From: an uncultured Burkholderiales bacterium
Lineage (GTDB): Bacteria; Pseudomonadota; Gammaproteobacteria; Burkholderiales; Burkholderiaceae_C
Assembly (NCBI GenBank): GCA_903838355.1
Contig: CAILYC010000013.1
Coordinates: 1-64,000, forward strand
Direction of reading: 5' to 3'
DNA length: 64,000 bases
Notes under the pieces: model-generated
Told to the model about the DNA's origin: nothing
Databases searched by the model: none
The model's input: the letters and a program-made list of their open reading frames with translations, nothing else
Part shown: positions 1-7,437 of the stretch, one piece after another
Position numbering within the stretch: position 1 is the first letter of the stretch
Layout: every line of letters starts with the position of its first letter
Made by a program: the position numbers and the translations under genes

Positions 1-154
1 GGTGGATGAATTTCTCACCGGTTTTGTGATTTTCAATCTGCAGTGCCAGCGCTTTATTCCAGACGTACCGACAAGAACCAACGATACGACGCATTGCACG
101 CTGCTGTTCTCCATTGGGCTCCATCAGAAATTGGTAGACTTGCAAGCGTTTCAT
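1..154 (-). CDS. tnpB: TnpB-type RNA-guided nuclease/transposase, N-terminal fragment (cut by window edge)
   Basis: The minus strand from an ATG at 154 encodes 51 residues before the window ends. They read like the N-terminal helix-turn-helix of IS200/IS605 OrfB (TnpB): a short start (MKRLQVYQF), then the typical 'EPNGEQQRAMRRIVG' stretch and a 'CRYVWNKAL' motif. An in-frame TGA lies two codons upstream of this ATG, so the start is well fixed. TnpB proteins of this family are RuvC-like nucleases guided by an RNA from the element's right end. That part, and the catalytic residues, lie outside the window, so activity cannot be judged. No TnpA gene is seen on this side. Confidence 0.8.
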   Translation of the reverse strand, partial: MKRLQVYQFLMEPNGEQQRAMRRIVGSCRYVWNKALALQIENHKTGEKFIH

Positions 155-193
155 GCCTCAATTATGCCTTGGTCTATGAGAAATAACAACGAG

Positions 194-336
194 ATTCGCC
201 AAGGGAGGACACTGTGTTTATGATTCGCCAAAAGCAATATCCAAGCGTTGTTAAAAAGCTGTGGTGTAACGCGCTAGGGTAGCCATCTGATTTTGCAGCC
301 TCGTGTGGTGGCGCTCAGGTAGCGATCATTCGCCAA
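194..336 (-). repeat. three direct copies of TTGGCGAAT upstream of tnpB
   Basis: The 9-mer ATTCGCCAA occurs at 194-202, 223-231 and 328-336, all in the same orientation (TTGGCGAAT when read in the tnpB direction). The first two lie within 80 bases of the tnpB start. They may be promoter or element-end repeats, but their role is unknown. Confidence 0.55.
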
Positions 337-340
337 GACA

Positions 341-370
341 TCGAACAACATCGAACAACATCGAACAACA
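341..370. repeat. 10-bp tandem repeat (TCGAACAACA)3
   Basis: Three exact tandem copies of TCGAACAACA, preceded by a partial copy. This is a short slippage-type repeat in the non-coding region behind the TnpB element. Confidence 0.9.
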
Positions 371-799
371 GCAAACACCCAAACAGCCGACCACCCGAAA
401 CACCTTCGGTGTCCGCGCTCTTCATCCTCCCCCTTAACGCAGAGGATTTCCGCGCACCCTGTTAAATGGTTGGCACTGCAATATAGCCTGGTGGTCTTAG
501 CCTTTTTAGGGCTGACTTGGGGCTCAAGTGGGGCTCGATTGGGGCTGACTTGCTGCGACGGGTTCTTTTTAATGCCTACAAATTAAACATTCAATTTCAA
601 TAATAAGTGGCTGAGGCTCGAGCCGTCAACGTTTGCCCGCACATGCCCTGTGCTCAGCAAGTGCTTTTGGAAGCTTGACGGCCATCGGACTCAATTTGTG
701 TCCTCAAAGCCTTGGTAAAACACCGTGCAGCTGTAGGCGCTACTGGCCATGGAGAGCGATGAGATCGTTTGCGTCTTATCCGAGTTTTTTCTGTTGAGC

Positions 800-1993
800 T
801 TAATCTTGATTTGTTGTCACCACCTCAAGGGCTAATTTTGCTGCGATTTTTCCTTCGTCTGTGGGAACGACCCAAACCTCTATGGAACTAGAATTTTTGC
901 TGATCAGCAATGCTTTTTCAGGACTTGCATTTTGATTTTTCAATGAATCCAACTCGATTCCTAGCCACGCCAATTCACTGCAGACACTCTCGCGCAGTAG
1001 ATGATCGTGCTCTCCTATTCCGCCACTAAAAGCAACCACATCAAGCCCTTTCATGCACGCTATCATGGCACCGCTTTCTCTGACCACTCTATGAGTAAAA
1101 AGATCGATTGCTTTTTTAGACAAAGTTGAAGGATTGGATCTCAAGGTTCTCATGTCTGCTGAAACGGTTGACACACCCAGTAAACCACTTTCAGAATACA
1201 AAAGGGTTTCCAGCTGATGAGGAGTAAAGCCCTCGCGAAGTAAGTACAACATCACCCCTGGATCCAATGCTCCAACACGCGTACCCATCATCAATCCATC
1301 CAGGGTTGAGAAACCCATCGTTGTTGCCATGCTTTTGCCATTGACAGCCGCACACAAACTCGCACCATTGCCCAGATGTGCCATGAGCACTCTTTCATGC
1401 GCGCGTGAAGAGCATGCTTGCAAGGAGCCGATGATGAACTGATAGGATAATCCATGAAAACCATATTTTTTGATATTTTTTTCGGTAAGACTCGGAGGCA
1501 GTGCCAATGCGGTTTCTACTGAGGGTATTGAGCTGTGGTAAGCCGTGTCAAAGCAAAGGACCTGAGGTAAGTGCGGAAATGCTTTCATGAATACCTGCAC
1601 GCCCTTCAAGTTGTGAGGTTGATGCAAGGGTGCCAATGCGTTGAGGCGTGCGAGATCCTTTAATACTTCATCATTTGCAATTACGCTTTTCTGGTAAATG
1701 CTAGCGCCATGGACTATTCGGTGAGAGAGTGCTTTGATCGGGGGGGTGTGAGTCAATGCAGAGATCAATTCTTTGAGTTGACTCAATGCACTGGTGAATG
1801 GATCGTCATCTGCGGTGTTGAGTAAGCAGTGTGTGCTTTGGTCCTTTGAGGTGTATTGAAGCGTGGGGCTGCCGCCAGGCTCCAGTCCTTGAAATTCACC
1901 TTTCAGCACAGAATTCAAAACTTCTCTGTGATTGTACGGATAGATGGAGAATTTGAGGCTTGAGGAGCCTGCATTGATCGATAGGATTGCCAT
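800..1993 (-). CDS. ackA: acetate kinase
   Basis: Interconverts acetate + ATP and acetyl phosphate + ADP in the cytoplasm. From the ATG at 1993 the protein has 397 residues, the usual length. It opens with the phosphate-binding SINAGSSSLKF motif (residues 5-15), followed by HRIVHG (91-96), FDTAYHSSIP, AHLGNGAS, the STLDGLMMGTR stretch and a FSGGIGEH motif near the C-terminus. An open frame extends 67 codons further upstream but runs into the preceding gene and lacks homology, so the ATG just before SINAG was chosen. It lies 37 bases behind the phosphotransacetylase fusion gene, so the two probably form the acetyl-CoA/acetyl-phosphate/acetate switch in one transcript. The FNR-type site upstream of ompW may extend oxygen control to this pair. 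Confidence 0.95.
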   Translation of the reverse strand: MAILSINAGSSSLKFSIYPYNHREVLNSVLKGEFQGLEPGGSPTLQYTSKDQSTHCLLNTADDDPFTSALSQLKELISALTHTPPIKALSHRIVHGASIYQKSVIANDEVLKDLARLNALAPLHQPHNLKGVQVFMKAFPHLPQVLCFDTAYHSSIPSVETALALPPSLTEKNIKKYGFHGLSYQFIIGSLQACSSRAHERVLMAHLGNGASLCAAVNGKSMATTMGFSTLDGLMMGTRVGALDPGVMLYLLREGFTPHQLETLLYSESGLLGVSTVSADMRTLRSNPSTLSKKAIDLFTHRVVRESGAMIACMKGLDVVAFSGGIGEHDHLLRESVCSELAWLGIELDSLKNQNASPEKALLISKNSSSIEVWVVPTDEGKIAAKLALEVVTTNQD

Positions 1994-2030
1994 GGATGTT
2001 TGGATGCAGCTATCGAATGCGCTCAAAATA

Positions 2031-3440
2031 TTAGCTTGCAGACCTATGAGCATGAGCCACCAGCAGCGCCAAAAGCGCAGAAGCCACTCTTGTTTTAGAG
2101 CTGTCAGCTCGGCTGGTGAGTGCAATCGGAATCTTTGCGCCCAAGACAATGCCCGCACAATTCGCACCAGCGAAATATTCCAATTGTTTGGCAAGCATAT
2201 TGCCTGATTCCAAATCCGGAACCATCAAAATATCTGCATCGCCGGCCACCAAGGATTGAATTCCTTTGATGTGGGCTGCGTGAACGGAAATGGCGTTGTC
2301 AAAGGCCAACGGCCCGTCCAATATCCCACCTTTGATTTGACCTCGCTCAGCCATTTTGCACAGTGCGGCTGCGTCGATGGTCGATGGCATGTCCGGATTG
2401 ACCATTTCAATGGCAGCCAATATGGCAACCTTGGGATTGTTGACGCCCAAGATGGCACTAAAGTCAATGGCATTTTGAATGATATCAACTTTTTCCAAGA
2501 GCGTGGGTCTGATATTGAGTGCGGCGTCGGTGATCAGTAAAGCTTTACTGTACATCGGAATATCGAACCGGAAGACGTGTGAGAGGCGGCGGCCTGTGTG
2601 TAATTCTGCTCGACTCAAGATGGCGTGAATAAGTTCATCGGTGTGCAAACTGCCTTTCATCATCATCTCAACTCTGCCGTCAATCGCCAAGTCTGCAGCT
2701 TTATCCGCTGCAGCATGGCTATGGGCGACATCGATCAATTCGAATGGCTCGAGGTCGATTCCTTGAGTCTGAGCAATGGCTTTTATCTTTTTGCTCGGCC
2801 CAATCAGTATAGGAATGATGAGTCCTGCCTTTGCAGAATCGATCGCACCCGATAGTGACTCGGCGTCACAGGGATGCACGACTGCACAAGAAACTTTCTC
2901 GAGAAGACTTGCTTTGCTCAGCAATGACCTAAACCTAGCTTCGGGATCAAATATTTGGATTTGGGGTGTACTGGCCCGAGGTCGGTACATTTTTTGAGTC
3001 GGTGCAACAATGCGAGCCATACCATGGATAACTTGTTCACCTTTTTGGTTTTCAATTGTGCAATTGAGTTGTATTTTGTTTTTATCCTCTTTGGCAACTA
3101 CGATTGCATTCACGGATAAGGTATCTCCTACTTTCACCGGCCGCATGAAGTGGAGGTCTTGTTCTAAATAAATGGTCCCTGCTCCGGGAAATTGGGTTTC
3201 AAGAAAGACTGAAATCAATGCACCACCCCACATGCCATGGGCAATGGCGCCACGAAACATGGTGCCATTGGCATATTCTGAGTCAAGTTGACAAGGGTTG
3301 GCGTCACCACAGACTGCAGCAAAGGCCTGGATATCTTGCATCGTCAGGGTGCGCAAGAGCCGAGCACTTTGACCTATGGCGAGCTCTTCATAGGTAAAAT
3401 TCGGGATCAAGTCCTCATTCGATTTTTGATGGTCGTTCAT
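2031..3440 (-). CDS. MaoC-like hydratase fused to phosphate acetyl/butyryltransferase
   Basis: A 469-residue fusion. Residues 12-150 form a MaoC/(R)-enoyl-CoA hydratase-like hot-dog domain. Residues 165-469 form a PTA/PTB domain with the family signature LGAKIPIALTSRADS followed by R-x-A-S near the end. The C-terminal domain should move acyl groups between CoA and phosphate and feed acetate kinase next door. Fusions of this type are known in Burkholderiales. In the hydratase domain the motif that normally reads D-x-N-P-x-H is D46-A-N-P-C-Q51: the aspartate is kept but the catalytic histidine is a glutamine (codon CAA). The N-terminal domain may therefore be a non-catalytic acyl-CoA binding module. 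The gene starts 74 bases after ompW and precedes ackA. Confidence 0.9.
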   Translation of the reverse strand: MNDHQKSNEDLIPNFTYEELAIGQSARLLRTLTMQDIQAFAAVCGDANPCQLDSEYANGTMFRGAIAHGMWGGALISVFLETQFPGAGTIYLEQDLHFMRPVKVGDTLSVNAIVVAKEDKNKIQLNCTIENQKGEQVIHGMARIVAPTQKMYRPRASTPQIQIFDPEARFRSLLSKASLLEKVSCAVVHPCDAESLSGAIDSAKAGLIIPILIGPSKKIKAIAQTQGIDLEPFELIDVAHSHAAADKAADLAIDGRVEMMMKGSLHTDELIHAILSRAELHTGRRLSHVFRFDIPMYSKALLITDAALNIRPTLLEKVDIIQNAIDFSAILGVNNPKVAILAAIEMVNPDMPSTIDAAALCKMAERGQIKGGILDGPLAFDNAISVHAAHIKGIQSLVAGDADILMVPDLESGNMLAKQLEYFAGANCAGIVLGAKIPIALTSRADSSKTRVASALLALLVAHAHRSAS

Positions 3441-3514
3441 GCCTTCAGAAAAAGATGAGATTGATAGGGTGATGGACCCACAACAACCCCACCCTTAACC
3501 CCAATCAACTTCGA

Positions 3515-4135
3515 TTAAAAGCGGTAAGTTGCGCCAATGGCAAAGGTCGTCGGGTTGAGGCCCAGTTGGCCAATGTTTTGAGAACCCACGTAAACATCGG
3601 TTTTCATTTGAATGTATTTGACATCGACATTCACACCCCAGTTTTTATCGACCATGTAGTCAAAACCCACCTGAGCCACAGCGCCAGTACTATTGGAGTT
3701 GACCGCTGCAGAACCATTTAAGATGTTCACACCGGTAAAGCTGGTGTAGTTCACTCCAAGGCCAACGTAGGGCTTGACGAGACCCAGGTCAGTAAAATAA
3801 TATTGAATGACCAAGGAGGGTGGTAAACCTTTGAGCTGCCCCGCGCTACTGCCACCGACATTGATATCGATCGATTGTGGATAAGTGAGACTCAATTCCA
3901 GAGCAATATTTTTTTGTAAAAAATAGGAAATGTCGACTTCAGGAATGGTTTTGTTTTTCGCAGTGACATTGGTGGTGTTCAATCCATTGTTTTGTTGGTT
4001 GGCCCAATTCAATTGCAATGCCCGCGCTCTGATAAGCCAAGGCTGATCAACCTCTTGCCCCCACGATGGGGTTGCCACAAAGGATGATAAGGCCAAGGGC
4101 AAAAGAATGAGTCCTTTGTGAATGATGCTTTTCAT
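3515..4135 (-). CDS. ompW: OmpW family outer-membrane protein
   Basis: A 206-residue precursor with a classic signal peptide (MKSIIHKGLILL..., cleavage probably after PSWG). The beta-barrel sequence has typical OmpW features: repeated amphipathic strands, 'KPYVGLGVNYT' and a C-terminal TYRF ending in phenylalanine. OmpW forms a small eight-stranded barrel in the outer membrane that passes hydrophobic molecules. An in-frame ATG ten codons upstream (4165) would spoil the signal peptide n-region, so 4135 was chosen. A perfect TTGAT-N4-ATCAA site lies about 56 bases upstream, which fits the known anaerobic FNR/ANR control of ompW in other proteobacteria. It probably heads a transcript with the phosphotransacetylase and ackA. 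Confidence 0.9.
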   Translation of the reverse strand: MKSIIHKGLILLPLALSSFVATPSWGQEVDQPWLIRARALQLNWANQQNNGLNTTNVTAKNKTIPEVDISYFLQKNIALELSLTYPQSIDINVGGSSAGQLKGLPPSLVIQYYFTDLGLVKPYVGLGVNYTSFTGVNILNGSAAVNSNSTGAVAQVGFDYMVDKNWGVNVDVKYIQMKTDVYVGSQNIGQLGLNPTTFAIGATYRF

Positions 4136-4190
4136 GTGATGTCTTTCTTGTTTAGGATTGATCATTCTTTCTCATAGAGAATTAATAGTA

Positions 4191-4204
4191 TTGATATCCA
4201 TCAA
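4191..4204 (-). promoter_or_regulatory. FNR/ANR-type operator upstream of ompW
   Basis: TTGATATCCATCAA is an exact match to the FNR/ANR consensus TTGAT-N4-ATCAA. It lies in the A/T-rich region 56 bases upstream of the ompW start codon, a distance typical for activation from around -40. OmpW and acetate-forming genes are classic members of oxygen-responsive regulons. Confidence 0.75.
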
Positions 4205-4616
4205 GGTAAATGACTAAAACATTTCAACTTTACCAACCAGCATCGTTGACATCTTCGCAAGGATTGTTTTTTTGTTTTCAATATTTCATTTTTTATATCA
4301 ATGATTTTGTATTTTCTCGCGAGCCATTGCCGGCTCTAATTGATTCAAGCGCAATGGTGGAAATGTGAGAAAGGCTTTTTTTAAGAAATATAAAAATGAA
4401 ATTCGCGAAGCTTTGATTCTTTAAGCTTTGATCAAAAATTTATGTCTTTTGACATCATGAAACTTTCATGTTTTTGGCGGGAGTGACCTCAATCCATTTT
4501 TTTAAAATTTAAAAATAGAAAAAATTAGGCACGGCTCCATTTAAAAAGGTGCCATGAGTGCCTGAAATTTGCCTGAAATTTGCCTGGACTTCTATTGGGC
4601 TTTTCTAGACCTACGC
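4205..4616. other. A/T-rich gene-free region between ompW and a GST gene
   Basis: No coding region was recognised. It contains a 10-bp direct repeat AAGCTTTGAT at 4408-4417 and 4423-4432 (period 15). A near-palindrome CATGAA-ACT-TTCATG at 4456-4470 is followed by TTTTT. CCTGAAATTTG occurs twice just before the GST stop codon. The ompW promoter lies at its left end. Confidence 0.5.
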
Positions 4617-5315
4617 TTAGTCCTTCAAGCGAGTGTTTTGCGGGAACAAAAACTTCTTGGCCTCATCGTCAAGCTCGGCCTTGAAGACGTGGCGCGATTT
4701 GAGTGCTTCGGCAGCCACGGCGGCAGGTCTGGCATTGATCTCATCGAGAAGACGTTTGAGGTGAGGGTAGGTACTCCAAGCATCGGGCAAGCCCAAAACA
4801 TAGGGCACCATGCGCACCCAACCCCAAAACGCCATGTCGACAATGCTGTAGTGATCCCCGAGCATGTAGTGCGAGGTGGCCAAATGGTCATTGATGATTT
4901 TCCAGTGGCGATGGGCCTCAAAGTCATAACGATTGAGCGCATAGGTTTTGGGCTCAGGCGCGGCGTGACGGAAATGCACCGATTGTCCAGAAAACGGTCC
5001 CACGCCAGAGGCAATGAACATGAGCCATGACAAGAGCTCGGCGCGCTCAGGCGTGCCCGCCTTCAAGGGCATGAAACGCTCAGCTTTTTCAGCCAAATAA
5101 AGAAGAATGGCATTGCTGTCAAACACCACAACGCCGTTGTCCACAATGGCGGGGACTTTGGCATTGGGGTTGATCTTTAAAAAGGACTTGCCAAACTGCT
5201 CGCCTTTGCGGGTGTCCACAGGAATGGCTTCATAGGCCAAGCCCAACTCTTCGAGCAGCAAGGCCACCTTCATGGGGTTGGGGGCCGCGTTGTAGTAAAA
5301 CTCAATCATGGTCAT
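4617..5315 (-). CDS. glutathione S-transferase family protein
   Basis: A 232-residue cytosolic GST. The N-terminal thioredoxin-like domain (about 1-82) shows FYYNAAPNPMKV in the catalytic loop, 'KVPAIVDNG' with the cis-proline that holds glutathione, and 'FDSNAILLYLAE' with the D/E-S-N gamma-glutamyl site. The helical domain follows, with 'YSIVDMAFWGW' matching the conserved N-capping motif (S-x-x-D). Overall it looks like the Nu/YfcG-YghU group, which often has disulfide-bond reductase activity. The substrate is unknown. It stands alone, downstream of non-coding DNA and divergent from the NHL gene. Confidence 0.88.
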   Translation of the reverse strand: MTMIEFYYNAAPNPMKVALLLEELGLAYEAIPVDTRKGEQFGKSFLKINPNAKVPAIVDNGVVVFDSNAILLYLAEKAERFMPLKAGTPERAELLSWLMFIASGVGPFSGQSVHFRHAAPEPKTYALNRYDFEAHRHWKIINDHLATSHYMLGDHYSIVDMAFWGWVRMVPYVLGLPDAWSTYPHLKRLLDEINARPAAVAAEALKSRHVFKAELDDEAKKFLFPQNTRLKD

Positions 5316-5539
5316 TGTCTTTCAAGTCAAGGATTGGAGGGTTCCATGATTGAATATAGCACCAAGTCGATGCCCTGCGCTTTCGTCATGAAGCGCGACC
5401 TTTGCCCCCCAGATATTGCCCCCTCGCGCTTGACACTTGGAAAATTGCAAATCGCTCTAGGGTTAATACTCTTCACACCGAAAAACAAATGAATTAAATT
5501 TTGGACGGTTAATCTCATATTAATATCAAAGTAAGCCCC

Positions 5540-6616
5540 ATGAAACGACACTTTTATTCGCTGCTGATGGCCAGTGGTGTGCTGCTCAGCGCATCCGCCA
5601 TTGCCCAAAGTAGCCCCCCGCAAATACAATTTGATTCTGTCAAAGACTTCTTGAAGTTGCCCCTCAATGTGCATTTTGGTGAGGTCGCAGGCATCGCCGT
5701 GAACTCCAAGAAACATGTGTTCATTTTCTCTCGAAGCGGCAACCCTGGACCGGCTTATGCTGCGCGAGCGGCCCAACTCTTTGAGTTTGGTGCAGACGGC
5801 AAATTCATCCGTGAAATTGGCAAAGACCTCTATGCCTGGTCCTTTGCACACACGGTTCGAATCGATGCCAAGGACAATATTTGGGTCACCGACAAGGGCT
5901 CGGACATGGTGATTCGCTTCAACCCCAAGGGCGAAGTGACCCTGGTAATTGGTCGCAAACAAGAGGCCTCCGACGAGGACACCGAACCCTTGAAGCACCC
6001 CAAGCCTCCTCTACCTGCTGAAGACGGGCGGTTTCGCCAAGTCACCGACGTCACCTGGGACCCGGCGGGCAACATCTTCATCTCTGACGGCTACATCAAT
6101 TCCCGCGTGGCCAAGCTTGACCCCAACGGCAACTGGTTGAAGTCTTGGGGAGATCGAGGCGACAAAGAGGGTGAATTCAACACGCCCCACAGCATTGCCG
6201 CCGACGCTCAAGGCAACATCTATGTGGCCGATCGATTCAATCGCCGCATTCAAGTCTTTGACGGCGAAGGGCATTACTTGAGATCCCTCGTCATCAATGT
6301 TCCCTTTGACAAGAGCGTCAAACCCGTCATCGGCAATCCACTCGATCCCAATGCCACCAAAGGCACACAGTCACCTGGTGCACCCTGGGCCATTTGCATC
6401 ACCCCAGGACCCAATCAAGTGCTGTTTGCTTCTGATGCCTACCCAGGTCGCGTCTACAAATTGAGCCTTCAAGGCGAGGTTTTGGGGGTGATTGGAGAAG
6501 CGGGCAGACAACTCAAACAGTTTGGCTGGATTCATGAGATCGCGTGCCCAAGCGAGAAAGAAATTTATGTAGCCGAACTCTTGAATTGGAGAGCACAAAA
6601 GTTGCTGCTGCATTAA
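5540..6616 (+). CDS. exported NHL-repeat six-bladed beta-propeller protein (PAL-like)
   Basis: 358 residues with an N-terminal signal peptide (MKRHFYSLLMASG..., cleavage near SAIAQ), so it is probably periplasmic. The rest consists of NHL-type repeats with recurring 'D..GNI(Y/F)V(A/S)D....RI..F...G' units, for example around 'GNIFISDGYINSRV' and 'GNIYVADRFNRRIQVF'. This arrangement resembles the lyase domain of peptidylglycine alpha-amidating enzyme, a six-bladed propeller. Many bacterial members have no proven reaction and may bind ligands. It is a single-gene unit, closed by a strong terminator at 6651. Confidence 0.8.
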   Translation: MKRHFYSLLMASGVLLSASAIAQSSPPQIQFDSVKDFLKLPLNVHFGEVAGIAVNSKKHVFIFSRSGNPGPAYAARAAQLFEFGADGKFIREIGKDLYAWSFAHTVRIDAKDNIWVTDKGSDMVIRFNPKGEVTLVIGRKQEASDEDTEPLKHPKPPLPAEDGRFRQVTDVTWDPAGNIFISDGYINSRVAKLDPNGNWLKSWGDRGDKEGEFNTPHSIAADAQGNIYVADRFNRRIQVFDGEGHYLRSLVINVPFDKSVKPVIGNPLDPNATKGTQSPGAPWAICITPGPNQVLFASDAYPGRVYKLSLQGEVLGVIGEAGRQLKQFGWIHEIACPSEKEIYVAELLNWRAQKLLLH

Positions 6617-6650
6617 GACAGGTCACTCAAAGACGCGCCATGGCCAATGA

Positions 6651-6683
6651 GGGCTGACTTCATGAGATGTCAGCCCATTTTTA
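6651..6683 (+). terminator. Rho-independent terminator after the NHL gene
   Basis: GGGCTGAC (6651-6658) pairs perfectly with GTCAGCCC (6669-6676) across a 10-base loop and is followed by ATTTTTAA. It lies 35 bases after the stop codon. Confidence 0.85.
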
Positions 6684-6783
6684 ATGGGAGTGAAATTTTT
6701 CTTGAGTCTTTTGTTGTGTCACAAGTTATCGCTAATTGCGCCATGCGCCAAAGATCCTAGTCGCTAATGGTAACTACTCGAAC

Positions 6784-6810
6784 AACATGTTGAGCTTGGT
6801 ATTAAGCTCA
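6784..6810. promoter_or_regulatory. palindrome plus inverted repeat upstream of the GlcG-like gene
   Basis: CAACATGTTG (6783-6792 region) is a perfect palindrome. It is directly followed by TGAGCTT-GGTATT-AAGCTCA (7-bp arms, 6791-6810). No T-tract follows, and the pair lies 54-80 bases before the GlcG-like start, so an operator is more likely than a terminator. Confidence 0.4.
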
Positions 6811-6863
6811 TGGTCTCCCACCCGCAAAGGGTGCTTCCCCACCCCACACGATAGGTGACTGCC

Positions 6864-7403
6864 ATGACTTTTCCCGTTTCAGCAAAGACGGCCAACACCC
6901 GCTTCATGCAAAAGCCTATCGCCTTGCTCCTGAGCATGGGCATGGGCTTGGGCTTGGTGCTGTGCGATGGCGCCCAAGCGCAACTGGCCAAACACAAAGA
7001 TTTAACCGCCGCCTTGGCCATTACCATTGCGCAAACGGCCATCAACACCTGCAAAACAAATGGCTACAACGTCTCAGCCACCGTCGTGGGTCGCAATGGC
7101 GAGGTGATTGCGCAAATCCGGGGTGACAACACCGGGCCCCACACCTTTGAGAACAGCTTTAGGAAAGCTTTCACGGCCCGAACCTTCAAAGTCGCGTCGG
7201 GTGAAATTGTCAACCGCTTGAAAGCCGATCCCAGTTTTGCGCTCATCCATTTGGAGCACGTGATTGCCAACCAAGGCGGCCTTCCGATCAAGGTCGATGA
7301 CGATGTGATTGGTGGGGCGGGGGTTTCGGGCGCGCCCGGGGGAGACAAAGACGAAGCCTGCGTGAAAGCCGGTCTCGACAAAGTGGCCGATCAACTCAAT
7401 TGA
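6864..7403 (+). CDS. exported GlcG/HbpS-type heme-binding family protein
   Basis: A 179-residue precursor of the GlcG/HbpS (DUF336) family. After a signal peptide ending near GAQAQ it carries 'LTAALAITIAQTAINTCKTNGYNVSATVV', the 'RNGEVIAQIRGDNTGPHT' segment and the glycine-rich 'GGLPIKVDDDVIGGAGVSG' loop that mark this fold. Members bind heme or small carboxylates and form oligomers. A secreted form is known from HbpS. An AGGTGA ribosome site at 6853-6858 fits the ATG at 6864. A later ATG at 6906 would give a more standard signal peptide and cannot be excluded. It converges with a Bug receptor gene, and a second exported paralogue occurs at 18.9 kb. Confidence 0.82.
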   Translation: MTFPVSAKTANTRFMQKPIALLLSMGMGLGLVLCDGAQAQLAKHKDLTAALAITIAQTAINTCKTNGYNVSATVVGRNGEVIAQIRGDNTGPHTFENSFRKAFTARTFKVASGEIVNRLKADPSFALIHLEHVIANQGGLPIKVDDDVIGGAGVSGAPGGDKDEACVKAGLDKVADQLN

Positions 7404-7437
7404 GGCCCTGCGTCTAGCAAGACTCAGGCGCCAGGAC

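Larger units (their letters stand above)
155..799. other. gene-free, repeat-rich region upstream of tnpB and downstream of ackA
   Basis: No convincing coding region was found in these 645 bases. They hold three copies of ATTCGCCAA, a 10-bp tandem repeat, a small ACACC-TTC-GGTGT hairpin near 400-412 and a run of GGGGCT-containing units near 512-552. The part nearest tnpB is probably the left end of the IS200/IS605-type element. The element boundary could not be fixed. Confidence 0.5.

Noticed and set aside
480-595. Short plus-strand stretch 'VVLAFLGLTWGSS' that resembles a transporter membrane segment
   Set aside because: Too short, no start codon or ribosome site. The G/C-rich GGGGCT repeats make it compositionally biased.
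4456-4470. CATGAA-ACT-TTCATG followed by TTTTT as a terminator
   Set aside because: No plus-strand gene lies upstream that it could end. The stem is only six A/T-rich pairs.
5327-5998. 223-residue minus-strand open frame opposite the NHL gene
   Set aside because: Antisense shadow of the NHL propeller gene, with no motif of its own.
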